Below, one piece after another: positions 14,182 through 23,056 of a stretch of DNA of 37,532 bases. This DNA is from Elusimicrobiota bacterium. Its GTDB lineage: Bacteria > Elusimicrobiota > Elusimicrobia > FEN-1173. The stretch spans positions 1-37,532 of the forward strand of contig JAKLDV010000011.1 in the NCBI GenBank assembly GCA_022703335.1, given 5' to 3'. A model generated the notes under the pieces. It worked only from the letters and a program-made list of their open reading frames with translations. It was not told the origin of the DNA and did no database searches. The position numbers and the translations under genes were made by a program. Numbering within the stretch: the stretch's first letter is position 1; every line of letters starts with the position of its first letter.

Positions 14182-15882
14182 CTAGGAAGATACTTTCAGG
14201 GTCTCCCTCAGGGCGGTCTCGATGGCCTGGAGGGTGAACGGCTTGCTCAGCACGGGCCGACTGCTCTCTTTGAGCGCCCCCTCCATCGCCGACGTGACGG
14301 AGCCGGTGATGAAAATCCACGTGGGCACGTAATCCGGCCGGTTCTCGCGGACCCACCGGAACAACCTGATCCCGTCGAGGCCAGGCAATCGGATATCGCA
14401 AAACACCGAATCGTACCGATTGCTCCGGAGTTTCTGCATGGCCAAATCGCCATCGCGGGCCACATCCACTTCGTGGCCCAAATGGCGGAGAAACCGGTGG
14501 AACAGCTCCAGGATGATCTGTTCGTCGTCTATGACCAGTATCCTTTTGCCGGTGGCCGGGGCGGCCGGAGGGGCCGCGGCGACCCGCCCCTCCCCTGAAT
14601 GGGAAGGTGCGCTTCCTTCCAGGATGGGAAGTTCCACAACGAAACGGGCCCCCCTGCCCGACGACACATTCTCCGCCCAAATGTTGCCATGGTGCTCCTT
14701 GACAATGCCGTAGGAAAGCGACAACCCCAATCCCGTCCCCTTGCCGGGTTCTTTGGTGGTGAAAAATGGTTCAAATATCTTCGCCAGGTTTTCCGATGGG
14801 ATCCCGGGCCCATCGTCTTCCACTTCGATGCGAATCATATTTCCGACCTGATGGCTGGAGACGGTGATGGTCCCCTTCCCCCGGGATTCCCCTATCGCCT
14901 GTTGCGCGTTGATGATGAGATTCAAAAAAACCTGCTGCAGCTGGTGAAAATCCGCCATGGTCTTTGGGAGTTCCGGGAACAGGTCCTTCTTCACCTGGAT
15001 ATTGCGGGTCACGAGCTGGTAGGCCTCCAGCCGCAGGCAATCCTCCAGGATCCCATTGAGGCCGATATGGGTTTTTTCCGGTTTATGCTGCCGTGCGAAC
15101 GTGGAAAGGTTTTTGACAATCTTCTGACAGCGTTCGGACTCCTTAAAGATATTCTCGATCTGCCAACGCAGTTTGGAATCGTTTTCCACCGCTTCTTCTC
15201 GCAGCAACAGCTGACTGAACCCCATGATCCCGGTGAGCGGGTTATTGAGCTCGTGCGCCACGCCCGAAATCACCTGCCCCATGACGGACAGTTTCTCCGC
15301 CATGGTCAGCTGCTCCTTCACCTGGGTAAGCTCCTTTGTCGTTTTTTCAAGCTGAACGGATTTCATCTGTACCGTCATGGAATAAAAAGAGACGAAGACC
15401 GCCACCAACATCAAAAAGGGGATCCTCAGCAGAAGGCCGGGATCCCACAGGGGCATCTCCGGATTGGCGACAAACAGGGTGAACCCGTAAAACGCGCTGG
15501 AAGCCACCGCCACCACCATCACCTGCCACACCTGACGCGAAAAACCGGCCATCAGGATGGTTAAAAAGTACACCAAGTACAGATCGCTGCTGAATCCCTG
15601 GGTCAGATAAATGGAAACAGACAACAACGTGACTTCTGACAGGAAAACGGCGGCCTGGAAATAGTGGGACCGGAAAAACCTCTCCGAAACGAAAAATTGG
15701 AGACCTGCCAGAAAAAGGAAGAGTCCAAGAAGTCCAAGAAGGAGGAGCGGCGGCAATCGATGGGAATACCGCCCGTAAGCGATAAAAAGGAAGACCGCCA
15801 GGAACAGAGTCAATCGCATAACCAACGCGGTGCTGCGTTCTTTTGCAATTCGCCGAAAATTTAAAAATGCCATAAAATTCAT
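14182..15882 (-). CDS. Membrane hybrid sensor histidine kinase
   Basis: A 566-residue hybrid kinase counted from ATG 15882. The N-terminal 22-172 region holds about six hydrophobic spans with no large periplasmic sensor domain. A short coiled linker (about 173-200) leads to a HisKA domain with phospho-His210 ([17 protein letters not shown]), an HATPase domain with Asn321/Asn325, DDGPGIP (356-362) and GTGLGLS (382-388), a proline/alanine linker, and a C-terminal receiver with Asp452/Asp453, phosphoacceptor Asp496 and Lys547. The start is uncertain: a near-consensus -10 box overlaps this ATG, so the real start may be ATG 15873 or ATG 15819, which still precede the first membrane span. It diverges from the PBP1A gene. 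A signal at the membrane or cell wall is possible but unproven. Confidence 0.9.
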   Translation of the reverse strand: MNFMAFLNFRRIAKERSTALVMRLTLFLAVFLFIAYGRYSHRLPPLLLLGLLGLFLFLAGLQFFVSERFFRSHYFQAAVFLSEVTLLSVSIYLTQGFSSDLYLVYFLTILMAGFSRQVWQVMVVAVASSAFYGFTLFVANPEMPLWDPGLLLRIPFLMLVAVFVSFYSMTVQMKSVQLEKTTKELTQVKEQLTMAEKLSVMGQVISGVAHELNNPLTGIMGFSQLLLREEAVENDSKLRWQIENIFKESERCQKIVKNLSTFARQHKPEKTHIGLNGILEDCLRLEAYQLVTRNIQVKKDLFPELPKTMADFHQLQQVFLNLIINAQQAIGESRGKGTITVSSHQVGNMIRIEVEDDGPGIPSENLAKIFEPFFTTKEPGKGTGLGLSLSYGIVKEHHGNIWAENVSSGRGARFVVELPILEGSAPSHSGEGRVAAAPPAAPATGKRILVIDDEQIILELFHRFLRHLGHEVDVARDGDLAMQKLRSNRYDSVFCDIRLPGLDGIRLFRWVRENRPDYVPTWIFITGSVTSAMEGALKESSRPVLSKPFTLQAIETALRETLKVSS

Positions 15883-15908
15883 TATAGTCAATTTGATCCG
15901 GATGTAAA
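15881..15908 (-). promoter_or_regulatory. Near-consensus sigma-70 promoter over the kinase start codon
   Basis: On the minus strand TTTACA (15908-15903), a 16-base spacer and a perfect TATAAT (15886-15881) are seen. Transcription would start near 15874, just before ATG 15873, which would give a leaderless or nearly leaderless message. The -10 box overlaps ATG 15882. The element lies entirely within the short divergent gap to PBP1A. Confidence 0.55.
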
Positions 15909-15919
15909 ATGAGGACTTG

Positions 15920-18187
15920 ATGCGTCGGCTGGAAATAAATAGCATGGATGGAATGTTGGCCACTTTCCGCCGCCTCTCACACAAGGTCCGCGTCACCCTC
16001 CTCCTGCTCACGTTCTATTGTCTTCTGATGACATGGGCGGCGCTGACGTTCCGTTTTTATCAGGCCCAACTGCCTCCCATCGGCAGCCTGGAGAGTTACA
16101 CCCCGTCGCTCATCACCCGCATCTACGACGTGCGCAACGAACTCGTCTCCGAACTGTACGTCGAACGCCGCACCGTGGTCCCCTTGCCGAACATCCCTCT
16201 GGATTTCCAGCGCGCGGTGCTGGCGATCGAAGACCGGAATTTTTACGACCACTGGGGCGTGGACATCAAAGGCATTCTGCGCGCCTTCCTGGCGAACCTG
16301 CGCGCCGGCCGCACCGCCCAGGGCGGCTCCACCATCACCCAGCAGCTGGCCAAGAACATTTTCCTGAGCCACGCCCGAACCCTGAACCGCAAGATCAAGG
16401 AACTCCTCCTCACCCTGGAGATGGAACGGCACTTCAGTAAGGACGAGATCCTCGAACTCTATCTGAACCAGATCTATTTCGGGCACGGCGCTTACGGGGT
16501 GGACGCGGCGGCGCGGGTGTTCTTCGGCAAAAACGTGGCCGACCTCACCCTGCCGGAATGCGCCCTCCTGGCCGGATTGCCGAAAGCTCCCCACGCCTAT
16601 TCCCCCTTCAAACATCCGGCGAGAGCCATCAAACGGCGGCAACTCGTCCTCGACCGCATGCGGGAAGCCGGCTACATCAGCGAAAAAGAGGAGCTGCAGG
16701 CCTGTGGAGCGCCGCTCAACACCCTGAAAACACCTCTCGCCCCGGCCATGGCGCCGTATTTCGTGGAATACGTCCGGCTCCAACTGGAACCGAAATACGG
16801 CTCCACCTCCCTCTACCGGCAGGGGTTCTCCATCTACACCACCCTCGACCTGCGCATGCAAAAAGCCGCCGAAGAGACCTCCGAGTTCCACCTCTCCTCC
16901 TTCGATGCCCGTTATGCCGAGCAGCGCCTACTCTATCTGGTGAAGAACAAGAAGATCCCGGAAAGTTACTACATCGACTGGAAAAAACGAAAGGAGCGCG
17001 AGGCCGCCGGGGAAGAAACGGAAGTCCCGGACGAAAACGCCGAGCCGGTCAACGTTCAAGGGGCGCTCATCGCCATCGATCCCCGCACCGGCGGCATCCG
17101 CGCCCTGGTCGGCGGACGCGATTTCCAGAAATCGCAGTTCAACCGGGCGGCCCAGGCCAGGCGCCAGCCGGGATCCACCTTCAAGCCTTTCGTCTGGCTG
17201 GCGGCCCTGGAATCCGGCTTCACCGCCGCCACGGTGATCGAGGACTATCCGCTGGCCTTCACCGACGTGGAACGGCAGCCGAAACTGGTGGCCGAATCCA
17301 CGGACTACGCGGTGCTTCGGGAGATGGTGACCGGTTATTACCCGCCCGACATGGACCCCGACGCCCCCGACCCCGTCTGGGCGCCGAAAAACTGGGACGA
17401 CAAATATCTGGGCCCCGTCACCCTGCGCAAGGCCCTCGCGCTCTCCCGAAACCTCGTGTCGGTGCGCCTCATCGACCGGGTGGGGCCGCGCACCGTGGTC
17501 CGTTTCGCCCACAACGCCGGCATCCGGAGTCCGCTCGACGCCGTCCTCTCGCTGGGCCTGGGCAGTTCGGTGGTCACGCCCATGGAACTGGTGGGCTCCT
17601 TCGCCACCTTCGCCAACAACGGCGTCCACATGGAGCCCTTCGCCGTCCAGAAAGTGCTCGACAACGGCGGAAAACTCCTGGAGGAGCACGTCATCCAGGG
17701 GAATGTCGCGGTCTCGCCTCAATCCAACTATCTCCTCACGCGATTGCTGCACGCCGTGGTGGAGGAGGGAACGGCCCGTTACGCCCGACGGCTCGGACGG
17801 CCCGCCGCCGGAAAAACGGGGACGACACAGGAGATGCGCGACGCGTGGTTTGTGGGCTACCTGCCGGACTTGGCCGCGGGATGCTGGATCGGGTACGACG
17901 ACTTCACCCCTCTCGGCAAAGGCATCAGCAGCGCCGGAACGGCGGTGCCGTGGTGGACGGATTTCATGCTGGAATCGATGAAGTACATCCCCGCGCGGGA
18001 TTTCCCGGTTCCGCCCGGCGTGGTGTTCGCGAAGATCGACGCGGAGACGGGGCTCCTGGCCCTGCCCTCCTGCCCGCACGTGGCGCTGGAGGCGTTCCGG
18101 CAGAACCAGGTGCCGCAGAATTTCTGCGACGTGAACCACGAAAAACTCCTGCCGCTCATTTCCGCCGAAACCGAAATCGTGGAATAG
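15920..18187 (+). CDS. Penicillin-binding protein 1A (transglycosylase/transpeptidase)
   Basis: A 755-residue class A PBP that polymerises glycan strands and crosslinks peptides in the periplasm. A single N-terminal membrane anchor is at about 25-46. The GT51 domain shows AIEDRNFYDHWG with catalytic Glu104, GGSTITQQLAKN (135-146) and the RKIKELLLTLEMER segment. The transpeptidase domain has Ser419 and Lys422 (PGSTFKP), SRN (509-511) and KTG (632-634). A charged Glu-rich insertion lies at about 355-378 between the domains. ATG 15920 has GAGG five bases before it; a TTG one codon upstream is less likely. It is the only plus-strand gene in the window, divergent from the kinase and convergent with the SGNH gene. 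Length and motifs are complete. Confidence 0.96.
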   Translation: MRRLEINSMDGMLATFRRLSHKVRVTLLLLTFYCLLMTWAALTFRFYQAQLPPIGSLESYTPSLITRIYDVRNELVSELYVERRTVVPLPNIPLDFQRAVLAIEDRNFYDHWGVDIKGILRAFLANLRAGRTAQGGSTITQQLAKNIFLSHARTLNRKIKELLLTLEMERHFSKDEILELYLNQIYFGHGAYGVDAAARVFFGKNVADLTLPECALLAGLPKAPHAYSPFKHPARAIKRRQLVLDRMREAGYISEKEELQACGAPLNTLKTPLAPAMAPYFVEYVRLQLEPKYGSTSLYRQGFSIYTTLDLRMQKAAEETSEFHLSSFDARYAEQRLLYLVKNKKIPESYYIDWKKRKEREAAGEETEVPDENAEPVNVQGALIAIDPRTGGIRALVGGRDFQKSQFNRAAQARRQPGSTFKPFVWLAALESGFTAATVIEDYPLAFTDVERQPKLVAESTDYAVLREMVTGYYPPDMDPDAPDPVWAPKNWDDKYLGPVTLRKALALSRNLVSVRLIDRVGPRTVVRFAHNAGIRSPLDAVLSLGLGSSVVTPMELVGSFATFANNGVHMEPFAVQKVLDNGGKLLEEHVIQGNVAVSPQSNYLLTRLLHAVVEEGTARYARRLGRPAAGKTGTTQEMRDAWFVGYLPDLAAGCWIGYDDFTPLGKGISSAGTAVPWWTDFMLESMKYIPARDFPVPPGVVFAKIDAETGLLALPSCPHVALEAFRQNQVPQNFCDVNHEKLLPLISAETEIVE

Positions 18188-18210
18188 GGCCCGTTCGGGC
18201 TTTTGTTCTT
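18188..18210 (+). terminator. Intrinsic terminator of the PBP1A gene
   Basis: Directly after the stop codon GCCC-GTTC-GGGC forms a short G-C stem, extendable through G-T wobble pairs, followed by TTTTGTTCTT. It fits rho-independent termination of PBP1A. No matching T-tract exists on the minus strand, so it would not serve the convergent SGNH gene. Confidence 0.6.
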
Positions 18211-18234
18211 ATTGCCCCCTTCGCCCTCCCCCTT

Positions 18235-19206
18235 TCAAATTTCGGCGGCGAGGTTCCCCTCCAAAACGGCTTCCAGGTTCTTTATCCGCTCGGCCTTTGA
18301 CGGCTCCACGGCGTAAGGGACGAGGTCTTTTTCCAGAAACGTCTTGAGCAGGTTGCAGGCGATGAGGCGGTAGCCGTTGCCGTTCGGATGCCAGCCGTCG
18401 CTCGAAATGATCGTCCGGTCGACGCCGCGCCGCTGCCATTCCTTAAAAACGGCGGCGTTGTCGCACAGGATCAGTCCGTTCTCCCGCACCACGCCTTTGA
18501 GGATGTCGTTGGCGTATCCCTCCTTGAAATAATTGCATATCACCACGCGGGCGCCGTATTTTTTTATTTTATCAATCACCGTTTGGATGTTGGCCTTGTT
18601 TTCGGCGTTCTCCAGTTCGAGGTCCTCATAGTAGTGGATGGGGTCCAAATCCCCGGCGCGCCCCATTTCATAGAAGAGTTTCCCGAAACGGACGATGCGC
18701 AGCCGGTGAAGTTTCGCCAGCACGACGCTGTCGACCTCGATGTCCCATCCCGCCCTCCGGATCAGCCTAAAAATACTGGGCATGTTCATGTTCATGCCCG
18801 CCTGAAGGACGACGATCTCAGGGGCGTAATCCACGAGATCCTTTCCTATATACCGGAGCATGTGCGCGCTGGTGACACCGGAAATGCCGTGATTGATGCA
18901 GGAAAATTCATTCCGCCCCGACATCCGGTTCAGCATCGCCTCCAACTGCGCCGGGAACGGCCCCTTAAAATCCCCCTCGTCGCAACGCTGCCCCTCCACG
19001 GTGGATTCTCCGATGAACAGTATTCGGCGGATTCCGGGAGATAGATCCGCGGGCTTCCAGGCGAATTTCGTGTAATACCACAAATACAGATGTCCGGTGG
19101 CCCACAGAACACCTTCCGCAATAACCAGGACGAGCAGTGTTTTTAAAACCGCTTTGCTTCCCCATGCAATAAAACGACGGACCCGGCGCAGCGCCACGAC
19201 ATACAT
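18235..19206 (-). CDS. Membrane-anchored SGNH/GDSL-like hydrolase
   Basis: A 323-residue SGNH-fold esterase-like protein. An N-terminal membrane anchor covers about 19-45 after a basic stretch, so the catalytic domain probably faces the periplasm. The four family blocks are visible: Ser68 in FIGES (Glu replaces the usual Asp of GDS), Gly110 (HGISG), Asn139 (LQAGMN) and Asp270/His273 (DGWHPNG). Such enzymes add or remove O-acyl groups on glycans or lipids. It is 114 bases downstream of alanine racemase in the same direction and ends the surface operon; the gap holds no recognisable site. AAAGG lies nine bases before ATG 19206. Role in de-acylation of the operon's glycan is inferred. Confidence 0.8.
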   Translation of the reverse strand: MYVVALRRVRRFIAWGSKAVLKTLLVLVIAEGVLWATGHLYLWYYTKFAWKPADLSPGIRRILFIGESTVEGQRCDEGDFKGPFPAQLEAMLNRMSGRNEFSCINHGISGVTSAHMLRYIGKDLVDYAPEIVVLQAGMNMNMPSIFRLIRRAGWDIEVDSVVLAKLHRLRIVRFGKLFYEMGRAGDLDPIHYYEDLELENAENKANIQTVIDKIKKYGARVVICNYFKEGYANDILKGVVRENGLILCDNAAVFKEWQRRGVDRTIISSDGWHPNGNGYRLIACNLLKTFLEKDLVPYAVEPSKAERIKNLEAVLEGNLAAEI

Positions 19207-19320
19207 TGTTCAGGGCCTTTCGATGCGGCCCTTGCGGAACAGGGCGCGGGGCGAGAAGATGTTGAGTGGCGGAATCACGGGAGAATACGCGGCGGGAAGC
19301 GTGTATCGGACCGGGCGGTG

Positions 19321-20388
19321 TTATTGAGACGAATAGATTTTCGGCCAACCGAGCGAGGCGGTTCGCCGCAGAGGCAGCTGGATGACGTCGCCGATCTTCG
19401 GCGCGGGCACGGAACTCACGTCCACGAGACAGTGGCTCATCCCCACGCGACCGACGAACGGACAGACGATGCCGCGGATCTTTCCCCAGTAGTTCTGTCC
19501 GCTTTTCAGTTGGATCCAGCGGCTGGCGGGTTCCAGGGTCAACCCATGTCCGTAGCCGACCGGGACGGTGGCGATGGTCATGGCCTGAGGCGCGACGAAT
19601 TCCCCCCCATAGCCCACCATGTCCCCCACGGCAAGCCGTTCCAGACGGACGAGGCGCGACAGGGCCCGCCAGGGGTTTCTCAGCTCCAACGGCTTGTCGG
19701 TGGGATTGATGCCGTAGATCAAGTTCCCCACGCGCACGCGGTCCAGCTGGAATTCCGGGAAATCGAGCAGAACGGCGCTGTCGGCGGCGTGGAGTTCCGG
19801 GCGAGACCGTCTCAATTCGTTTTTGCAGGCGTCCGCCGCCGCGACGAAGTTCCGCAGTTGGTCCTCGATGCGCGATTTGTTTTTTCCGATCATATAACCG
19901 GGATGGGCAAAAATCCCTTCCAGACGCAGGGAGGGGGCGGCGTCTACTTCCCTGCAAAAAAATCCCAATCTCGGCAGTGGAATCCCCCATCGCCACAAAC
20001 CCAGATTGACCTTCACCTGCACCCCGATGGGATGGGAAGCGGTCCCCGCCCGTTTGAGCGCCTTCAACAGCGGTTCGTTGTCCACCATGACGGACAGGTT
20101 CCAGCGCCGGACCAACGGGGCCGCGGCCGGAGAGACCGGCCCCATCACCAGCACCGGCGCCTTTATTCCCGCCCGTCGCAGAGGAAGCGCCTCTTCCAGA
20201 TACGTGACCGCCAGCCCGTCCGCACCGCAACGCAACGCCGCGCGCGCCACCGGAACCGCGCCGTGTCCGTAGGCGTCCGTCTTCACGACGGCGGTAAACC
20301 CCGTTTTCTTTCCGATGCGTCGGCGCACGGATTTCACGTTGTGCCCCACCGCGTTCAGATCCACTTCCACCCAGCGTAAAGGTTTCAT
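19321..20388 (-). CDS. alr: Alanine racemase
   Basis: A 355-residue fold-type III PLP enzyme that interconverts L- and D-alanine for peptidoglycan. Lys36 in AVVKTDAYGHG binds PLP. The C-terminal beta domain has the catalytic Tyr region MVGYGGEF and the GRVGM segment that contacts the substrate carboxylate. In most Alr proteins GRVCMDQ is seen; here it reads GRVGMSH, so the usual Asp is Ser and the Gln is His. The ATG overlaps the stop of the FemAB-like gene (ATGA), which ties it to the surface operon and not to a housekeeping context. The change may alter substrate range, so a broad-specificity amino-acid racemase remains possible. Confidence 0.9.
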   Translation of the reverse strand: MKPLRWVEVDLNAVGHNVKSVRRRIGKKTGFTAVVKTDAYGHGAVPVARAALRCGADGLAVTYLEEALPLRRAGIKAPVLVMGPVSPAAAPLVRRWNLSVMVDNEPLLKALKRAGTASHPIGVQVKVNLGLWRWGIPLPRLGFFCREVDAAPSLRLEGIFAHPGYMIGKNKSRIEDQLRNFVAAADACKNELRRSRPELHAADSAVLLDFPEFQLDRVRVGNLIYGINPTDKPLELRNPWRALSRLVRLERLAVGDMVGYGGEFVAPQAMTIATVPVGYGHGLTLEPASRWIQLKSGQNYWGKIRGIVCPFVGRVGMSHCLVDVSSVPAPKIGDVIQLPLRRTASLGWPKIYSSQ

Positions 20389-21509
20389 TCGTTTCTCCCC
20401 GCCTTCCGCGCCGGGCCGCGCATAAATTTTCTCACACTTTTATACACCGGCCAGCCGTATGCCCACATCCGATACCACCACGGCGAATACACCTTGTCGA
20501 ACTCGCCCACAAAACGGACCAGGTCGCCGCCGAACCCCTTCTTGAACCGGTAAAGCCCATAGAGGGGGTTTTGGGGATTGGGGTCGTCCGGCACGGCGCG
20601 GAAATCGTAAAGCCCGCAGCCCTGGCTTTTCGCCCAACGGATCATGGTCCATTGCATGAGGTGGTTGGGCATGTGCTGCCGCCCCTCGTTCGACGAGGCC
20701 CCGTAGGCGTACCAGCACACGGGACCGAACCGAAGCGCCAGGGCGCCGGCCAAAGCCTTGCCGCCGAGTTCGGCCAGAAAATATTGGGCCTGCCCGCGCG
20801 GACCCATCAAATCCTGTATATCGTTGAAATATCTCAAAGGCCTCACCATGAAACCGTCCCGTTGCCCGGTCTCGATGAGTATCCGGTGGAAGGTCTCGAT
20901 TTCGGCCCGGTCGCTCACCGGCCGCACGGTCACTCCTTTCTTCCCGGCGAGCCGGATGTTGTAGCGCGTCTTCTGGTCCATGTTTTTCAGGAGCTCCTCT
21001 TCCGACGCGCCGATCTTCAGACGGAACACGCACCTCGGCTGCACGCCGGCGAACCCGCCCCCGCCGGTGGCCGGGACAAACCCGGCGCCGCGCAGGTCCG
21101 ACGATATCCAGTCCTGTTCCAAAGAAACGTCCGGGTCCATCTTCAGGAACACCGCGCGGCGGTTTTTGGCCAGCCCTGCCAGTTCGAGGAACAATTGCTC
21201 CAAATCTTCCGGTCGCCAGCCGGTGGCCACCACCGGTCCGCGGGGCGCGTAAAAAAACCGTCGGCCGATCTTGGGGAAATCCCGCTCCAAAACGGAAACG
21301 CCCACCCGCGCGCCCCCCCGTCGCTCGATCAGGAGGCGGTGTGGACGCCATCCGCTCTTCGCTTTCAGTTCCGCCCAGGCCCAGGACTGCATGATGTGCG
21401 GTTTCTCGGAACCGGAGACGAACCGGTCCCACGCCGCCGCTTCCTTTATAAAAACGGCCGACCCGGCGGCCGACGCGCCTTCCTTCGGTTCTTCCTTTGG
21501 TTGGTTCAT
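20385..21509 (-). CDS. FemAB-like peptidyl/aminoacyltransferase (GNAT fold)
   Basis: A 374-residue FemAB-family protein with two GNAT-like halves. The family signature is near MDQKTRYNIRLAGKKGV, and HMPNHLMQWTMIRWAKSQG followed by DFRAVPDDPNP in the second half is typical of the bacterial FemAB branch. FemABX enzymes add amino acids to the lipid II stem peptide using aminoacyl-tRNA, while relatives in exopolysaccharide operons have unknown acceptors. ATG 21509 overlaps the radical SAM stop (ATGA), and its own stop overlaps the alr ATG, so three genes are translationally chained. An earlier in-frame start would intrude into the radical SAM gene. The pairing with alanine racemase suggests a D-alanine or bridge-peptide role, but this is inference. 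Confidence 0.85.
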   Translation of the reverse strand: MNQPKEEPKEGASAAGSAVFIKEAAAWDRFVSGSEKPHIMQSWAWAELKAKSGWRPHRLLIERRGGARVGVSVLERDFPKIGRRFFYAPRGPVVATGWRPEDLEQLFLELAGLAKNRRAVFLKMDPDVSLEQDWISSDLRGAGFVPATGGGGFAGVQPRCVFRLKIGASEEELLKNMDQKTRYNIRLAGKKGVTVRPVSDRAEIETFHRILIETGQRDGFMVRPLRYFNDIQDLMGPRGQAQYFLAELGGKALAGALALRFGPVCWYAYGASSNEGRQHMPNHLMQWTMIRWAKSQGCGLYDFRAVPDDPNPQNPLYGLYRFKKGFGGDLVRFVGEFDKVYSPWWYRMWAYGWPVYKSVRKFMRGPARKAGRNE

Positions 21510-22990
21510 ACTCTCTTGTCCGAAAGCCAGCTGTATTCGCCGCTCCGCAGAAGCCGGTCCGAATCCGCAATCCCCCATTTCCTCAAAAAGCGTCCCAGCC
21601 GGTGCAGAAAGACCTTCGGCAGGGACCCGCTGCGCCAGCGGGCGAGCAACCGCTCATAAAATCCCTTGAGCCGTTCCAAATGGAAATAGAGCGGATGCCG
21701 CCGACGATAGACTTCGCGTAACTCCACCTCGGCTTCCCGTTTGATGCGGATCAGCTCCTCGTCGCTCATGTCGGTCACGTTCACCAGCAGGTTCGAAGCC
21801 ATCTCCTCGTAGGATTCCACCAACGGCAGCGGGTCGGTGATTTTTCCGCGGGTCACGGCGTAGTCGTACAGGGCGGTGCCGGGGTACGGCGTGGCGAAGA
21901 AGAAATCGAAGATGGGGACGTCCAGATCCTCGATGAAATCCACCGTTTCCCGGAGAGTGGCCGGGGTTTCCCCCGGCAGTCCGGCGATGTAGCTGGTGGA
22001 CGGCACGATGCCGTATTTCTGCAGAAGCCGAATGGCCTTGCGTTCGTGTTCGGCCGTCTGCGATTTTTTGATGTTCTTGAGGATGATGTGGCTGGCCGAC
22101 TCGTACCCCATTCCCACCATCACGCAGCCGGAATCGGCCATGGCCTCGACCAGCGGTTCGTCCATGAGGTTCGCCCGGCCGGTGCAGCTCCATTCGATGT
22201 TCAGCGGCTTCACCTTCTCGCAGAACTCGAAACACCGGTCGCGCCGGATGGGCCAGCACTCGTCGGAAAGGAGCGCGTGCCCGTAGTGATAGAGTCCCAT
22301 GGCCTTCTTCATCTCTGCGATGACGTTGTCGATGCTGCGGTACCGGTAGAGATGCCCGCCGGTCGGCTGGCAGAAGGTGCACTGGTACGGGCACCCGCGG
22401 GCGGTGAGAAACGTCATGTTCTTTTTGTGCCAGGCGGGGCTGGGCCGACACAGATATTTTTCAATCGGCAGGAGGTCCCAGGCGGGGAACGGGAGGGTGT
22501 CCGGATCGCGCACCACGGACCGGGGCGGATTTTTCACCACGCCGCCGCCCTGGCGATAATGGATGCCCGGCACATCGGCCAGGCCTTTTTTGTCGCTCAA
22601 CCGGGCCAAAACCTCGCGGATGGCAATGTCTCCCTCGCCGCAAACCACCACGTCGACTTTGGTCTGCTGGAAAAACAATTCAGGGATGGAGGAGACCCCG
22701 ACACCGCCGAGGATCACCGGGGTGGCCGGGTTGACCCGTTTGGCCTCGTCGATGATCCACCGCTGCTGCTGAAAGGAAGTGATGATGCCGGTCATCCCCA
22801 AAACGTCGTAGTCGCACTTCTCCAGCGTCTTGCGCACGTCCTCCTTGCCGTATTTGTGCGCGTCCAGGTCGAAGATACGGACATCGTGCCCCTCCTGCCG
22901 CAGGGAGGCCGCCACATAGGCGATGCCCAGCGGAAGATTGGAGACGTAATTGTTGAGCCGCGTGATGGGATTGATGAGTAGGATTTTCAT
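21506..22990 (-). CDS. B12-binding-domain radical SAM protein
   Basis: A 494-residue protein with an N-terminal cobalamin-binding-like domain (about 1-150, including NLPLGIAYVAASL and LGGVGVSS) lacking the DxHxxG histidine, then a radical SAM domain. Cys200, Cys204 and Cys207 (GCPYQCTFC) bind the 4Fe-4S cluster. The C-terminal quarter (after about 400) is basic and helical. Family members are methylases, C-C bond or ring-forming enzymes and often unknown. It lies in the surface operon, directly upstream of the FemAB-like gene and 66 bases after the methyltransferase gene. The substrate could be a lipid carrier, a sugar or a peptide; sequence does not tell. Confidence 0.9.
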   Translation of the reverse strand: MKILLINPITRLNNYVSNLPLGIAYVAASLRQEGHDVRIFDLDAHKYGKEDVRKTLEKCDYDVLGMTGIITSFQQQRWIIDEAKRVNPATPVILGGVGVSSIPELFFQQTKVDVVVCGEGDIAIREVLARLSDKKGLADVPGIHYRQGGGVVKNPPRSVVRDPDTLPFPAWDLLPIEKYLCRPSPAWHKKNMTFLTARGCPYQCTFCQPTGGHLYRYRSIDNVIAEMKKAMGLYHYGHALLSDECWPIRRDRCFEFCEKVKPLNIEWSCTGRANLMDEPLVEAMADSGCVMVGMGYESASHIILKNIKKSQTAEHERKAIRLLQKYGIVPSTSYIAGLPGETPATLRETVDFIEDLDVPIFDFFFATPYPGTALYDYAVTRGKITDPLPLVESYEEMASNLLVNVTDMSDEELIRIKREAEVELREVYRRRHPLYFHLERLKGFYERLLARWRSGSLPKVFLHRLGRFLRKWGIADSDRLLRSGEYSWLSDKRV

Positions 22991-23056
22991 GCCTTATCCG
23001 GTCTAAAGGATACTGTTATTGTTCCCCTCTGTCGAGGACCCGCCGCCGGTGCCCGC

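Noticed and set aside
19207-19320. A small gene or promoter between alr and the SGNH gene
   Set aside because: No start with a ribosome binding site and no credible -35/-10 pair was found other than the SGNH start itself.
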